Positions 1 to 7,870 of a stretch of 64,000 bases of DNA are shown here, piece after piece. The stretch covers positions 27,591-91,590 of the forward strand of contig CAMDCV010000014.1 in assembly GCA_945890645.1 (NCBI GenBank). Reading direction: 5' to 3'. The position numbers and the translations under genes were made by a program. This DNA is from Akkermansia muciniphila (GTDB lineage Bacteria > Verrucomicrobiota > Verrucomicrobiia > Verrucomicrobiales > Akkermansiaceae). Every line of letters starts with the position of its first letter. The stretch's first letter is position 1. The notes beneath the pieces are model-generated. The model made no database searches, had not been told where the DNA came from, and was given only the letters and a program-made list of their open reading frames with translations.

Positions 1-465
1 AGCGCTAGCGACATCGGTCACGTCCCCTGCCGGATCGCCAGCGAGTGCGGGTGCCTCGATTTTGATATCAACGTTGAATGAGGCCTCGGTAATATCCGGC
101 TTCATGACTAATTCCGGATCCTTGAGCTGATCGAGGATTTCAATGTCATCGACGAGCTTTGTGCGATCGGGCTGCGTTACAGGGATTTCCTGATCTGGTG
201 GCGCTTCCACGATAGGCAGGTCATCTTCCACAGGCCGCACGACCACGGGCTCCGTGCGGATTTCCTCGGATAAGGTCCAACCGTAGCCCATTTTGATATG
301 ACCTAAGGAAATAAACAGAATGATATGGAGCACGATCGCACCAAGCAGAGAAATCACCATCCATGAGCCAAAGCGGTCGGGCGGAGGCAAAAACGAATCG
401 CGACCCTGTCTATGCGAGGGTTCATGCCAATCGAAGCGTCCTTCCATGCCGAGATCATACGCCAT
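1..465 (-). CDS. membrane-anchored protein with Pro/acid-rich stalk (3' truncated)
   Basis: This is the N-terminal part of a protein whose end lies beyond the window; it reads open for 155 codons on the minus strand. A cytoplasmic head of about 35 residues is followed by one hydrophobic segment (residues about 36-55) and then a long region rich in Pro, Glu, Asp and Val. That layout resembles TonB-type energy transducers and membrane-anchored von Willebrand-type proteins of PVC bacteria, but no catalytic domain is visible, so the function is unknown. ATG at 465 is the first in frame; ATG at 447 is an alternative. It diverges from the H1-like gene at 528. Confidence 0.6.
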   Translation of the reverse strand, partial: MAYDLGMEGRFDWHEPSHRQGRDSFLPPPDRFGSWMVISLLGAIVLHIILFISLGHIKMGYGWTLSEEIRTEPVVVRPVEDDLPIVEAPPDQEIPVTQPDRTKLVDDIEILDQLKDPELVMKPDITEASFNVDIKIEAPALAGDPAGDVTDVASA

Positions 466-527
466 ACCGCTACAAGATCAATCACCAGTTCTCCAAAATT
501 CGTTTTGGTACGATAATTGCTTATATT

Positions 528-890
528 ATGTTGACTATGAAAGAAAATACTAATGCGGACGGTGCCCCCAAGACGCCTAAAGCGAAGCCAAAGGCTACGG
601 CAAAGGTTGCTCGCAAGACTGCCAAGCCCGTTGCCGAAACTGCTGCTGCGAAGGCTTTGAAAACGCCCAAAAGCAAAAAAGTCAGTGCCGAGACTGCCGT
701 CGCAGAGAAGAAGCCAGTTCGTGTGGCCCGCACAAAAACTACCCTGAAGTCCAGTGCAACATTACCCACTACCGAAGAAGTAGCCGTTGCTGCTTTTCTG
801 AATTGGTGCCAACGCCGCAATCAAGGCTTGCCAGACGATCCGATTGCTGATTGGATTGCGGCGGAGTTGGAAATAGGGTTAGTGAGTTAA
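528..890 (+). CDS. histone H1-like Lys/Ala-rich protein with DUF2934-like C-terminus
   Basis: About 120 residues. Residues 5-80 are Lys/Ala/Pro/Thr-rich, with repeated K-x-K, A-K-A and T-P-K motifs like histone H1 tails and bacterial H1-like proteins. The last 40 residues form a compact segment (AAFLNWCQRR, then ADWIAAELE) resembling the DUF2934 domain found at the end of small basic proteins in several phyla. Nucleoid or nucleic-acid binding is inferred from composition only. An open frame extends up to 363, but the residues before Met-528 are not protein-like and overlap the divergent gene. ATG 528 or ATG 537 is therefore the likely start; an AT-rich promoter-like stretch lies just before it. 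Confidence 0.6.
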   Translation: MLTMKENTNADGAPKTPKAKPKATAKVARKTAKPVAETAAAKALKTPKSKKVSAETAVAEKKPVRVARTKTTLKSSATLPTTEEVAVAAFLNWCQRRNQGLPDDPIADWIAAELEIGLVS

Positions 891-950
891 CCTCAACGTC
901 CGCCCTTGCAACCCATGACCCACACGCTATTTTTTGAAGAATTTGCCACT

Positions 951-966
951 TGGCACAGTCCCTGCT
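951..966 (+). promoter_or_regulatory. sigma-54-type (-24/-12) promoter of glnB
   Basis: TTGGCAC is followed, at the right distance, by TGCT. The GG at 952-953 and the GC at 964-965 are 12 bases apart, as the RpoN consensus TGGCAC-N5-TTGCW requires. The predicted transcription start is near 977, giving a leader of about 16 nt before the glnB ATG at 993. Sigma-54 control of P-II genes is well known elsewhere. No activator-binding site could be identified. Confidence 0.65.
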
Positions 967-986
967 ACTAAAGATATACAACCTGA

Positions 987-1340
<354 letters not shown>

Positions 1341-1368
1341 TTTCTTGTGAGTTAGTATTCGTAATGTC

Positions 1369-1399
1369 AAAAGCCGCTGCACGCAATGCAGCGGCTTTT
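1369..1399 (+). terminator. intrinsic terminator of glnB
   Basis: A perfect 12-bp inverted repeat (AAAAGCCGCTGC at 1369-1380 and its complement at 1388-1399) encloses a 7-nt loop. The downstream arm ends in TTTT. It lies 28 bp after the glnB stop and also covers the first ATG of the next open frame, which argues that the next gene starts further in. Confidence 0.8.
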
Positions 1400-1456
1400 G
1401 TGATTTTACAACAAGAATGCTTGGCGAAATCTTTTCCCTCTCTTACAGTAACCGAG

Positions 1457-1756
1457 ATGGATATTCTTGTTTCAGTTCCCGACTCCGCTAACCCGAGCAC
1501 CTTGCGCTCGGTGCTTTCAGCTCTGCGAGCCCAAAAGCTGGTAGCCACTCACGATCATAAAAATTGGGGCGATTGGATTCGCCTTGAAGGTTGCGAGACC
1601 GTGATCAGCATCGAGGTCGCACACGGGCTTACCAGCACAGCGACCATTGAACATTGTGAAGATGATTCCGAGGACATCATACCAGCGATTTACCGCGCCT
1701 TTCATCACATCGGCTGGATCGGCATAGATGACGATGGCGAATTTCAACTGGTCTGA
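1457..1756 (+). CDS. hypothetical protein
   Basis: 99 residues with no recognised motif. It is acidic, beginning MDILVSVPDS and ending IGWIGIDDDGEFQLV, and probably cytoplasmic. The longest frame begins at 1364, but that start lies inside the glnB terminator, so ATG 1457 is preferred. It sits 20 bp before the NlpC/P60-like gene and may be co-transcribed with it. Function unknown. Confidence 0.5.
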   Translation: MDILVSVPDSANPSTLRSVLSALRAQKLVATHDHKNWGDWIRLEGCETVISIEVAHGLTSTATIEHCEDDSEDIIPAIYRAFHHIGWIGIDDDGEFQLV

Positions 1757-1761
1757 GCGCC

Positions 1762-1770
1762 GGGGAGGAA
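1762..1770 (+). promoter_or_regulatory. strong Shine-Dalgarno deciding a TTG start
   Basis: GGGGAGGAA ends 6 nt before a TTG codon at 1777. No ATG in the same frame is better placed, so this motif fixes the TTG start of the following gene. It stands out because most genes in this window lack a comparable motif. Confidence 0.7.
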
Positions 1771-1776
1771 CACATT

Positions 1777-2595
1777 TTGTCCAAAAAACCCACTAACAAA
1801 GTTTCCAGCAAACGTTCTTACCGAACGATCATCTGGGCTTTGGTGTTAGTGTTAGCAATTGGCACGGGGCTCGCGCTTTATCAAAAACGCGATACCCTTG
1901 CGATGCATTGGTTTCAGTGGGTAGGCACTTTCCCTTCGGAGGAAAAAGACAAAGCCCCAGCACCCGATGCCGCCAAGTGGCGCTTGCTCAGTACCGACTT
2001 GCAGCGTTGGCGCCTGCATTACGCAAAGCTCTATCGTAGCGCGGGCAGCGCTGCGGAAAAAAATGCAGTCATCGCCGATGCGCGTGAATTGTTAGAGCAC
2101 AGCTTACCCGAAATGATGCGTTGCTGGCTAGGCACGCCGTGGGATTTTAACGGAACCGCGACGGAACCCGGTGGAGGAAAAATTGCCTGCGGCTATTTCG
2201 TCACCACCGTGCTCAAAGAAGCGGATTTCGAGATCGAGCGCAACACACTGGCGCAACAGGCCTCGCAACAAATCATCCGCACCTTTTTGCCACAAGACGA
2301 ACTGCGCATTCGCGTGGGGGTGCCCTACAAAACTTTTCGCTTCGAGACCATGCGCGGCAAACCCGGAATTTATTTGATCGGACTCGATAAACATGTGGGA
2401 TTCGTCGTCGTAAAAGACCAGGAGTTCCGTTTCATTCACTCATCGGGATCGCAACCGTGGTGCGTGGTGGATGAAAGTTCGGAAATGGCACTGGTTTTGG
2501 AGCGTTCCAATTATCGCGTGCTAGGCAACATCACGGGCAATGACGAGGTCATACGCCGCTGGCTCCTGGGAGAAAAATTCCCGACTCAGCGATAA
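1777..2595 (+). CDS. membrane-anchored NlpC/P60-like cysteine hydrolase
   Basis: 272 residues. A basic N-terminus is followed by one membrane segment (about 17-35), so the rest is probably periplasmic. The C-terminal half resembles papain-like NlpC/P60 and related amidohydrolases: a Cys in an ACGYF motif (Cys-138) preceded by GTPWDFNG, a His in KHVGFV (His-206), and a further FIHSSG motif (His-221). Such folds usually cut peptide or amide bonds in the cell wall. The substrate here is unknown and the family match is by motif only. It starts at TTG behind a strong Shine-Dalgarno and is convergent with panB. Confidence 0.6.
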   Translation: MSKKPTNKVSSKRSYRTIIWALVLVLAIGTGLALYQKRDTLAMHWFQWVGTFPSEEKDKAPAPDAAKWRLLSTDLQRWRLHYAKLYRSAGSAAEKNAVIADARELLEHSLPEMMRCWLGTPWDFNGTATEPGGGKIACGYFVTTVLKEADFEIERNTLAQQASQQIIRTFLPQDELRIRVGVPYKTFRFETMRGKPGIYLIGLDKHVGFVVVKDQEFRFIHSSGSQPWCVVDESSEMALVLERSNYRVLGNITGNDEVIRRWLLGEKFPTQR

Positions 2596-2608
2596 AGTAA
2601 AATTTTCC

Positions 2609-3376
2609 TCAAGCACCGCACACGCGTTGGCGATAGGCTTTCGCTGCGCTTTTGATGTGCTCTGCGAGATCCGCCTCAGGCTGGGCAAAGGGCGGCACGA
2701 ACCAAGGAAATGAGCCTAACAGATCTGTAATGACTGCTACCTCACCGTCGCAGGTGGTTTCGCCACAGCCGATACCGATAGTGGACACGCCCACCGCTTG
2801 GGTGATTTGTCTGGCGACATCCGGCACGATCGACTCCAGCACGATGGCGCAGACGCCAGCCGCTTCGAGCGCTTGAGCATCGCGTATCAACTGCTCGGCC
2901 GCAGCGGGCGTTTTACCTTTTTTGCGATAGCCGCCTTGCTCGAGCACTTGCTGGGGAAGCATACCAATATGACCAATGACTTCAATCGACGCAGCCCGCA
3001 ATCCGCGAACGGTATCGCTCTGTTCGATACCGCCTTCAAGTTTCACGGCATCGGCTCCAGCGTCGATTAGTTGTTTTGCTGAATCGAGCGCTTGCGAAGC
3101 ACTGTCATAGCTATGGATCGGTAGGTCACCAAGCACCAACGCGCGAGGCTTTGCCCGAGCGACCGCTGCCGTGTGATGCAACATATGTGCCATAGTGACA
3201 TGGGTGGTATCAGGAAAGCCGAGAACGACCATGCCAAGGGAATCCCCCACTAATAGCACATCAATATCCACCTCATCGAGCAAACGAGCCATCGGGTAAT
3301 CATAAGCCGTGAGTGCACTGATGCGAGATTTACCTTTGCAATCGCGCAGCAGTTGTGCTTTTTCGGCGGAGTTCAT
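2609..3376 (-). CDS. panB: 3-methyl-2-oxobutanoate hydroxymethyltransferase
   Basis: 255 residues, near the usual 260. The enzyme transfers a hydroxymethyl group from methylene-tetrahydrofolate to 2-oxoisovalerate, giving ketopantoate, the first committed step of pantothenate and coenzyme A synthesis. Metal and substrate residues are present: VGDSLGM with Asp-45, GDLP with Asp-84, VKLEGG with Lys-112 and Glu-114, GHIGMLPQ at 135-142, and the catalytic Glu-181 in VLES. The other pantothenate genes are not adjacent. Confidence 0.95.
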   Translation of the reverse strand: MNSAEKAQLLRDCKGKSRISALTAYDYPMARLLDEVDIDVLLVGDSLGMVVLGFPDTTHVTMAHMLHHTAAVARAKPRALVLGDLPIHSYDSASQALDSAKQLIDAGADAVKLEGGIEQSDTVRGLRAASIEVIGHIGMLPQQVLEQGGYRKKGKTPAAAEQLIRDAQALEAAGVCAIVLESIVPDVARQITQAVGVSTIGIGCGETTCDGEVAVITDLLGSFPWFVPPFAQPEADLAEHIKSAAKAYRQRVCGA

Positions 3377-3438
3377 AAAGGGATGTTGCGCTACTTGTCT
3401 TGCAACGGCAAGCGAAAGCCATCTTCAGCAACATGCAA

Positions 3439-3478
3439 AAAAACGCCCGCTTCATGAAACATGAATGCGGGCGTTTTT
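3439..3478 (-). terminator. intrinsic terminator of the Ala-rich lipoprotein gene
   Basis: A long inverted repeat pairs AAAACGCCCGC (left) with GCGGGCGTTTT (right). The stem continues inward through TTCATG/CATGAA around a short AAA loop, with one bulged base. A-tracts and T-tracts flank both sides, so it can act on either strand. It lies 19 bp after the minus-strand lipoprotein stop and separates that gene from panB. Confidence 0.85.
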
Positions 3479-3496
3479 AGAAATATCAAAACAGTG

Positions 3497-3838
3497 TTAT
3501 TGGCCGCCTTCAGCAGGCTCAGCAGGTGGTGCTGGTTCCGCAGGCGCAACGACTTCTGCCGCGGCTTCTGCGGCTTTGGCGGCTTCCGCTGCGGCGGTAG
3601 CAGCTGCGGCTTCCGCAGCTTTGGCAGCATCTGCTGCGACGTCTGCCGCGGCTTCGGCTGTCGCGTCTGCGGCAGTGGCAGCAGCGTCAGCTGTTTTTTC
3701 AACAGCTTTTGCAGCGGCGTCTTTGGTCGCTTCAGCGGCAGCAGCGGCGTCGGCAGCTGGTGTGGATGTTTCCTTAGGCTTGCACGATGCGGCAATCACA
3801 GGAAGAGCGGCAATCATAATGATAGTGCTTAGTTTCAT
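3497..3838 (-). CDS. alanine-rich lipoprotein
   Basis: 113 residues. A lipoprotein signal peptide ends in IAASC, with Cys-19 as the lipidation site. Nearly all of the mature protein is Ala interspersed with Glu, Asp, Lys and Thr (residues about 30-95), then a Pro-rich tail. This predicts a single long charged helix, reminiscent of Ala-rich lipoproteins such as Lpp-like spacers or LEA-like proteins. The role is unknown. Long open frames on the opposite strand arise from the GCN repeats and are not considered genes. Confidence 0.7.
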   Translation of the reverse strand: MKLSTIIMIAALPVIAASCKPKETSTPAADAAAAAEATKDAAAKAVEKTADAAATAADATAEAAADVAADAAKAAEAAAATAAAEAAKAAEAAAEVVAPAEPAPPAEPAEGGQ

Positions 3839-3865
3839 ATTCGTAATGGTTGTGTTGATTTAGCT

Positions 3866-3883
3866 GTAAACATCCTTGTTTAC
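3866..3883. repeat. short palindrome in a divergent intergenic region
   Basis: GTAAACA, a 4-nt spacer, then TGTTTAC: a perfect 7-bp inverted repeat 28 bp upstream of the lipoprotein start at 3838. It could be an operator overlapping that promoter, but no regulator is implicated. Confidence 0.35.
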
Positions 3884-3959
3884 TCCTCAACCCTATCCGT
3901 TAGCCCACGCAGTGTCAAAGACAGAGTTGAGTTATTTCGGCGCGATGCCACAATACCGC

Positions 3960-4130
3960 ATGGAGACGAATTTGGTGATGTGTCCGAGTTGTGGAGAAAC
4001 GTTTGAAGTTGTGGGTCCGAGTTTGCATGAGATGCCCACCGAGTGGGATTACGATTGTGAAGTTTGTTGTCGTCCGATGATCATCGTGTTTGAGGAATCG
4101 GGTGCGTATGCCCGAGGCTTAGGTGAATAA
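3960..4130 (+). CDS. CPXCG-motif cysteine-rich protein
   Basis: 56 residues from ATG 3960. Two metal-binding-type Cys clusters are visible, CPSCGE near the N-terminus and DCEVCCRPM near the C-terminus, with an acidic linker. This matches the small Cys-rich CPXCG family (Pfam Cys_rich_CPXG), whose function is not established. Upstream in-frame starts (ATG 3945, TTG 3876) would add residues not typical of the family, so the shorter form is chosen. Confidence 0.7.
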   Translation: METNLVMCPSCGETFEVVGPSLHEMPTEWDYDCEVCCRPMIIVFEESGAYARGLGE

Positions 4131-4146
4131 TGCCCTACATGCTCCT

Positions 4147-5046
4147 CTAACAATTATTCGGGGAATCATCGCGAATCCCCGTGCCCCAGCGATGGATGCC
4201 CGGTAAAAATTTGTAAAGCAGCCGATGATACCAACCGCGTGGCAGCATCCGCCGCAGAGCCCCAAAAAAATGGGCATCGATGCCCACTGGCGCTCGCAAC
4301 GGTGGTTGCGACTGCTCCATGAGACGCAGAATTTTTTTTGCAATGCTTTCCGGTGTGGTGGTCGCTCGCTGCATCAAAGACTCAATGAATCGCCCCATGT
4401 GGAGATAATAGTTAAAATACACTCCTTGATCCCGCACGACCTTCTCGGCGTGATCACTGAGTAAGACACGACGAAACGAATCCGAGCGCACAAATCCCGG
4501 CTGAACGAGAGTCACGTGTATGCCCCAGGGACGCATCTCATACCATAACGACTCACTAATGCCCTCGAGCGCGAATTTGCTGGCACTGTAGATTCCCATC
4601 GTAGGCATCGCCATCATGCCCCCGACCGAGGACACATTGATGATGCGCCCGGCATGTTTCTTCCTCATCTGCGGAAGCGCTAAGCGTGTGAGTAGCAAAG
4701 GGCCGAAAAAATTCGTCTGCATCTGACGATGCTCTTCATCTCTGTGCAAATGCTCCACCACAGTGCGGTAGCTGATACCGGCGTTGTTGATGAGAATATC
4801 AACGCCGCCAAAACGTTGCTCCAGTTCCGACATCAATACGTGACAAGGTTCCTCCTCAAGCAAATCTAAGATGCGATGCTCCACCATAGGCCCACACACT
4901 TGCGACTGCAACTTGGCAAATGATGTTGTCCGCGCTGTAACAATCAGACGGTAGCGATCGGGATGCTGAGCGAGTATTTTTGCCAATGCCAAGCCAATAC
5001 CTGAAGAGGCACCCGTGAGCAAGACAGTGGCAATAGGGGAATTCAT
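4147..5046 (-). CDS. short-chain dehydrogenase/reductase
   Basis: 299 residues from ATG 5046. It has the classical SDR fold: cofactor motif TGASSGIG (11-18), NNAG (87-90), the catalytic VSS serine, and YSASK with Tyr-153 and Lys-157. The C-terminal extension of about 60 residues, including RGWYHRLLYKFLPG, resembles SDRs acting on lipidic substrates, but the substrate cannot be named. An ATG 21 bp upstream (5067) is possible. It is convergent with the CPXCG gene. Confidence 0.85.
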   Translation of the reverse strand: MNSPIATVLLTGASSGIGLALAKILAQHPDRYRLIVTARTTSFAKLQSQVCGPMVEHRILDLLEEEPCHVLMSELEQRFGGVDILINNAGISYRTVVEHLHRDEEHRQMQTNFFGPLLLTRLALPQMRKKHAGRIINVSSVGGMMAMPTMGIYSASKFALEGISESLWYEMRPWGIHVTLVQPGFVRSDSFRRVLLSDHAEKVVRDQGVYFNYYLHMGRFIESLMQRATTTPESIAKKILRLMEQSQPPLRAPVGIDAHFFGALRRMLPRGWYHRLLYKFLPGIHRWGTGIRDDSPNNC

Positions 5047-5220
5047 ATGGGTTTTTCCGCCGATCAATATGCGTCTATCAGATCCACGATGTCGTGTCGA
5101 TGCCAGAAATTCTATCGATCAACCCGCTGTCATTGATCGCAGGAAAAATGACAAATTCTCTGCCTCAATCATTCTTTGATTGGCAAGAACGACCATTTCC
5201 TGTAAGGAGCTTCAGGGAAG

Positions 5221-5559
5221 ATGGTAGCGAAAAAAAAACATACCAAGCAGAATGTCAGGCGTTTAAAAGCGCAAACGACATTTATTCGCGTGACCAATGG
5301 CTTTTTGCTTTCCGTCATTCTCATCGCTGGAGCACTCGGCATTTGTGTTTCGTATTGGCCGCAAAAAAACTTGTACCTGAAAAAACAAGGCGAACTCGCA
5401 GAAGCACGGCAGCGTGAAGAAGAAGCCGAGAGCCAGTATGATTACCTCCGCATCAAATTGGATGCCATTAAAAATGACCCCGCCTATCTGGAGATCCAAG
5501 CCCGCGATCGCTTGCAAGTCTATCGTCCCGGTGAAACCATTTTCCGCATTGAACGATGA
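5221..5559 (+). CDS. septum formation initiator family protein (FtsB/DivIC-like)
   Basis: 112 residues. A basic cytoplasmic tail precedes one membrane segment (about 27-45), then a coiled coil rich in Glu, Ala and Leu (about 55-85), then the family-like ending QARDRLQVYRPGETIFRIE. FtsB/DivIC proteins bridge FtsL and FtsQ in the divisome. AAGGAG lies about 14 nt upstream of the ATG. The stop overlaps the hpt start in ATGA, so the two are probably translationally coupled. Confidence 0.8.
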   Translation: MVAKKKHTKQNVRRLKAQTTFIRVTNGFLLSVILIAGALGICVSYWPQKNLYLKKQGELAEARQREEEAESQYDYLRIKLDAIKNDPAYLEIQARDRLQVYRPGETIFRIER

Positions 5560-6101
5560 TTGCGGATGAGTTGGGTCGCGCTGACGATGTGGAGCGTGTG
5601 TTGATCGATGAAAAGGTAATCGAGAAACGTCTCGATGCCATGGCGGAAGAAATCGACCGCGAATTCCCATCGGGGCCCATCCTCGCCATCGTGCTGTTGA
5701 AAGGAGCTTTTGTTTTTGCCGCCGATTTATTGCGTCGCATTCCCCGTCCTTTGGATATTGAATGCCTAAACGTATCCAGTTATCACGGCGGCACCGAAAG
5801 CAGTGGCGTAGTGAAATTTCTCGATCACAGTCTGCCCGATGTCAAAGGACGGCATGTGCTGGTGCTTGATGACATTCTTGATACAGGGCGCACGCTGAAG
5901 GCGGTTACTGACAGACTTTTGTTAGAGGGATGTGCCGCAGTTCACACCGGTGTGTTGCTGGCAAAAGACCGCCCGCGCGCCGAAGACGTGCAGGCGGATT
6001 ATGTCGGCTTTGAGATCGGTGATGAGTTTGTAGTGGGCTACGGTCTCGATTACAGGGGACGCTACCGTAACTTGCCCTTCGTCGGCGTGCTCAAATCGTG
6101 A
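5556..6101 (+). CDS. hpt: hypoxanthine phosphoribosyltransferase
   Basis: 181 residues. It salvages hypoxanthine or guanine with PRPP to give IMP or GMP in the cytoplasm. The PRPP-binding motif VLVLDDILDTGRTL is at 101-114, a SYHGGTES segment matches the flexible loop, and the C-terminal VGYGLDYRGRYRNLP is diagnostic of the family. The ATG overlaps the preceding stop by 4 bp. In many bacteria hpt sits between tilS and ftsH; pairing with a septum initiator gene keeps a loose link to cell-wall and division genes. Confidence 0.93.
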   Translation: MIADELGRADDVERVLIDEKVIEKRLDAMAEEIDREFPSGPILAIVLLKGAFVFAADLLRRIPRPLDIECLNVSSYHGGTESSGVVKFLDHSLPDVKGRHVLVLDDILDTGRTLKAVTDRLLLEGCAAVHTGVLLAKDRPRAEDVQADYVGFEIGDEFVVGYGLDYRGRYRNLPFVGVLKS

Positions 6102-6105
6102 GACT

Positions 6106-6128
6106 GCCGCACTCAGATTGAGCACGGC
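6106..6128. terminator. weak hairpin between convergent genes
   Basis: GCCG and CTCA pair with TGAG and CGGC around GAT, with an internal CA/CA mismatch. It sits between the convergent hpt and L,D-transpeptidase genes and lacks a T-run, so terminator function is only possible. Confidence 0.3.
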
Positions 6129-6147
6129 GCGCCTTGGTGTTCACTCC

Positions 6148-6774
6148 TCAGTTAAAATTCCACATCTTCCCCTGCTCCATATCTGCGAAAACCTTGCTGC
6201 TCTTCATGTAGGAATCCGGTGGATTGGGAAGCGAGCTATCATCCAAACGGGGCAGCGATGCGCCAATGGTAGAGTCCCATGGCGACGAGGAAGAAACGAT
6301 CACAGGTGTGCCAACGCGGGCCATGTCGAACACCTTGCGGGCAGAATTCAGTGGCATCCGAACGCAGCCATGAGTGGACGGGTACGGTTTCACAAACCCC
6401 CAATGCATTCCGTAGGCTGGACGGTAGAATGACATCCAGTAGGTCATGGGGTATCCGGCACCGGGACTGCTCGCACGGCGGCGATGACGGGTCTTTGAAG
6501 TAATTCTGTGGGAGCCATGAGGTGTGGGAGAGGCTTTGGTGCCGACGCCGACAGGTGTCGCCAGCAGAACTTCGTTTCCTTCCGTCACGTAGAGCTTCCC
6601 AGCACCGGTGCTGATGTGAATCTTTACCGCCGAGGGATTACTTGGCTTCTTGGCCGGAGGGTCGAATGAGAATGCAGTACCGGATTTTGTACTGTTCACG
6701 TTGCCACATGAACTCAGGAAAAGGGCGGCGCTGCTAAGTGCGATGGGGACGAGGGAACGAAGTAATAATTTCAT
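6148..6774 (-). CDS. L,D-transpeptidase (YkuD) lipoprotein
   Basis: 208 residues. The signal peptide ends LSSC with Cys-23 as the lipidation site, so the enzyme is probably envelope-anchored. The YkuD domain covers about 50-160 and holds the catalytic motif HWGF...STHGCVRM with His-124, His-135, Cys-137 and Arg-139. Such enzymes form meso-DAP cross-links in peptidoglycan or attach proteins to it. Ser/Pro-rich stretches lie at both ends. It is the first of three adjacent minus-strand lipoprotein genes. Confidence 0.88.
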   Translation of the reverse strand: MKLLLRSLVPIALSSAALFLSSCGNVNSTKSGTAFSFDPPAKKPSNPSAVKIHISTGAGKLYVTEGNEVLLATPVGVGTKASPTPHGSHRITSKTRHRRRASSPGAGYPMTYWMSFYRPAYGMHWGFVKPYPSTHGCVRMPLNSARKVFDMARVGTPVIVSSSSPWDSTIGASLPRLDDSSLPNPPDSYMKSSKVFADMEQGKMWNFN

Positions 6775-6850
6775 AGGGTTGCTGGAATGGTCTATGGTGA
6801 AAGGATTGATGGATCGTAGGAGTATCTCGGCATGATGATTACTGAACTTC

Positions 6851-7264
6851 TCAGCGAACGGCGGCGTTTCGCTTTACGAGATAATTCTGATATTCAGCCA
6901 AAGTCACTTGGCCATCTTTGTTAGTGTCCGCCTCATCAAAGGACACAGCGAAGGTATTGAAAACCAGCGGGCTGCCCTGTGCTTCCGCAAGGGAGATTTT
7001 GCCACTGCCAGACTTGTTAATTTTTCGGAAATTCTCCGCAGTTCCGCCCGAGGCTAAGAACTCCGCTTCGGTCACAAAGCCGTCACCGTTGTCATCATAC
7101 ATGGCAAATGCATCAGCAATGATCAGGTTGGTCGCCTCGATGCGGCTCACCGTGCCATTACCATCCTTATCCGCCTTCTTGAATTTCTTCTCAGGGGTGG
7201 AAGTGGAAGTAGTGGCGCACCCTGCCAGCAGGAGAATGGGGATGATGTAAATGGTCAATTTCAT
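6851..7264 (-). CDS. EF-hand lipoprotein
   Basis: 137 residues from ATG 7264 (ATG 7270 gives two more). A lipoprotein signal ends LLAGC. Four EF-hand-type loops follow, each with the D-x-D/N-x-D/S-G spacing and a Glu at position 12: DKDGNGTVSRIE, DDNGDGFVTEAE, NKSGSGKISLAE (weaker, Asn and Ser in ligand positions) and DTNKDGQVTLAE. Calcium binding in the periplasm is inferred. Partner unknown. Confidence 0.8.
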   Translation of the reverse strand: MKLTIYIIPILLLAGCATTSTSTPEKKFKKADKDGNGTVSRIEATNLIIADAFAMYDDNGDGFVTEAEFLASGGTAENFRKINKSGSGKISLAEAQGSPLVFNTFAVSFDEADTNKDGQVTLAEYQNYLVKRNAAVR

Positions 7265-7382
7265 GTCCATGAGAGATACTTGAAATGCGGAATTTGTCGA
7301 TCATAAAAAGTGTTATACCCATAATCCGCATTGTGACAAATGGAATGACATCGAATACTCAAGATTTGCCGAGATGATTGAT

Positions 7383-7823
7383 TTACGGTGAGGGAGATTG
7401 CATTCTTTCCCAAGAATCCACTCGCTGGTTTTTGAAAAGTACTGTCGCGCGGCGGTAGGGAATATAAGTGATTTCAGGACTGTAACCGAATGAATTGTAG
7501 TGCCCGTAACCATGGCTGTAACCACCATACCCATAACCAAATTGACTCGAATAGACGGGCTGAGAACCCGTATAATCCCAGCGCTCAGTGGAACTGCCAT
7601 TTTGCATACCGGAATAGCGGCGTGAAGGATTGCCCCAAGCGAGTGTGACAGCCGCCGAGGACATGCCACGACTGATCTCACCTTGTCGCACCAACTCTTG
7701 GTGTTTTGCCGGAAGCGAATCAAATAGTGCAGGATTATTTGCGATGCGAGCTTCCGGCGTCGCGGGTGCACAGGAGTTAAAAAACCAAACGATGGCCGCA
7801 AGCAAGACGGGGACGGTTTTCAT
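7383..7823 (-). CDS. lipoprotein with Gly/Tyr-rich segment
   Basis: 146 residues with a lipoprotein signal (FFNSC, Cys-18). The middle has LVRQGEISRGMSSAAVTLAWGNP, split here only by function: the R-G-M-s and W-G-N-P pattern is like that of SmpA/BamE-type small outer-membrane lipoproteins. A Gly/Tyr/Ser/His-rich stretch follows, then VLFKNQRVDSWE, a typical end of that fold. The assignment is tentative. Confidence 0.6.
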   Translation of the reverse strand: MKTVPVLLAAIVWFFNSCAPATPEARIANNPALFDSLPAKHQELVRQGEISRGMSSAAVTLAWGNPSRRYSGMQNGSSTERWDYTGSQPVYSSQFGYGYGGYSHGYGHYNSFGYSPEITYIPYRRATVLFKNQRVDSWERMQSPSP

Positions 7824-7870
7824 GACACAAATCTTAACTTCGTCAAAACAGAATGCAATCGAACAATTCA

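Noticed and set aside
916..972. An 18-codon frame just before glnB.
   Set aside because: It overlaps the sigma-54 element, has no ribosome-binding site and no sign of coding selection.
1364..1456. Extended N-terminus of the gene after glnB.
   Set aside because: It starts inside the glnB terminator hairpin and encodes stem-derived Ala-rich residues, so the inner ATG is used.
1859..1875. TTGGCACG with a GC at sigma-54 spacing inside the NlpC-like gene.
   Set aside because: It lies within coding sequence for a membrane segment and in front of no start site; a chance match is likely.
3461..3863. Long plus-strand frames opposite the Ala-rich lipoprotein.
   Set aside because: GCN-type repeats open all frames. 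Only the minus-strand frame has a lipoprotein signal and a terminator at the right place.
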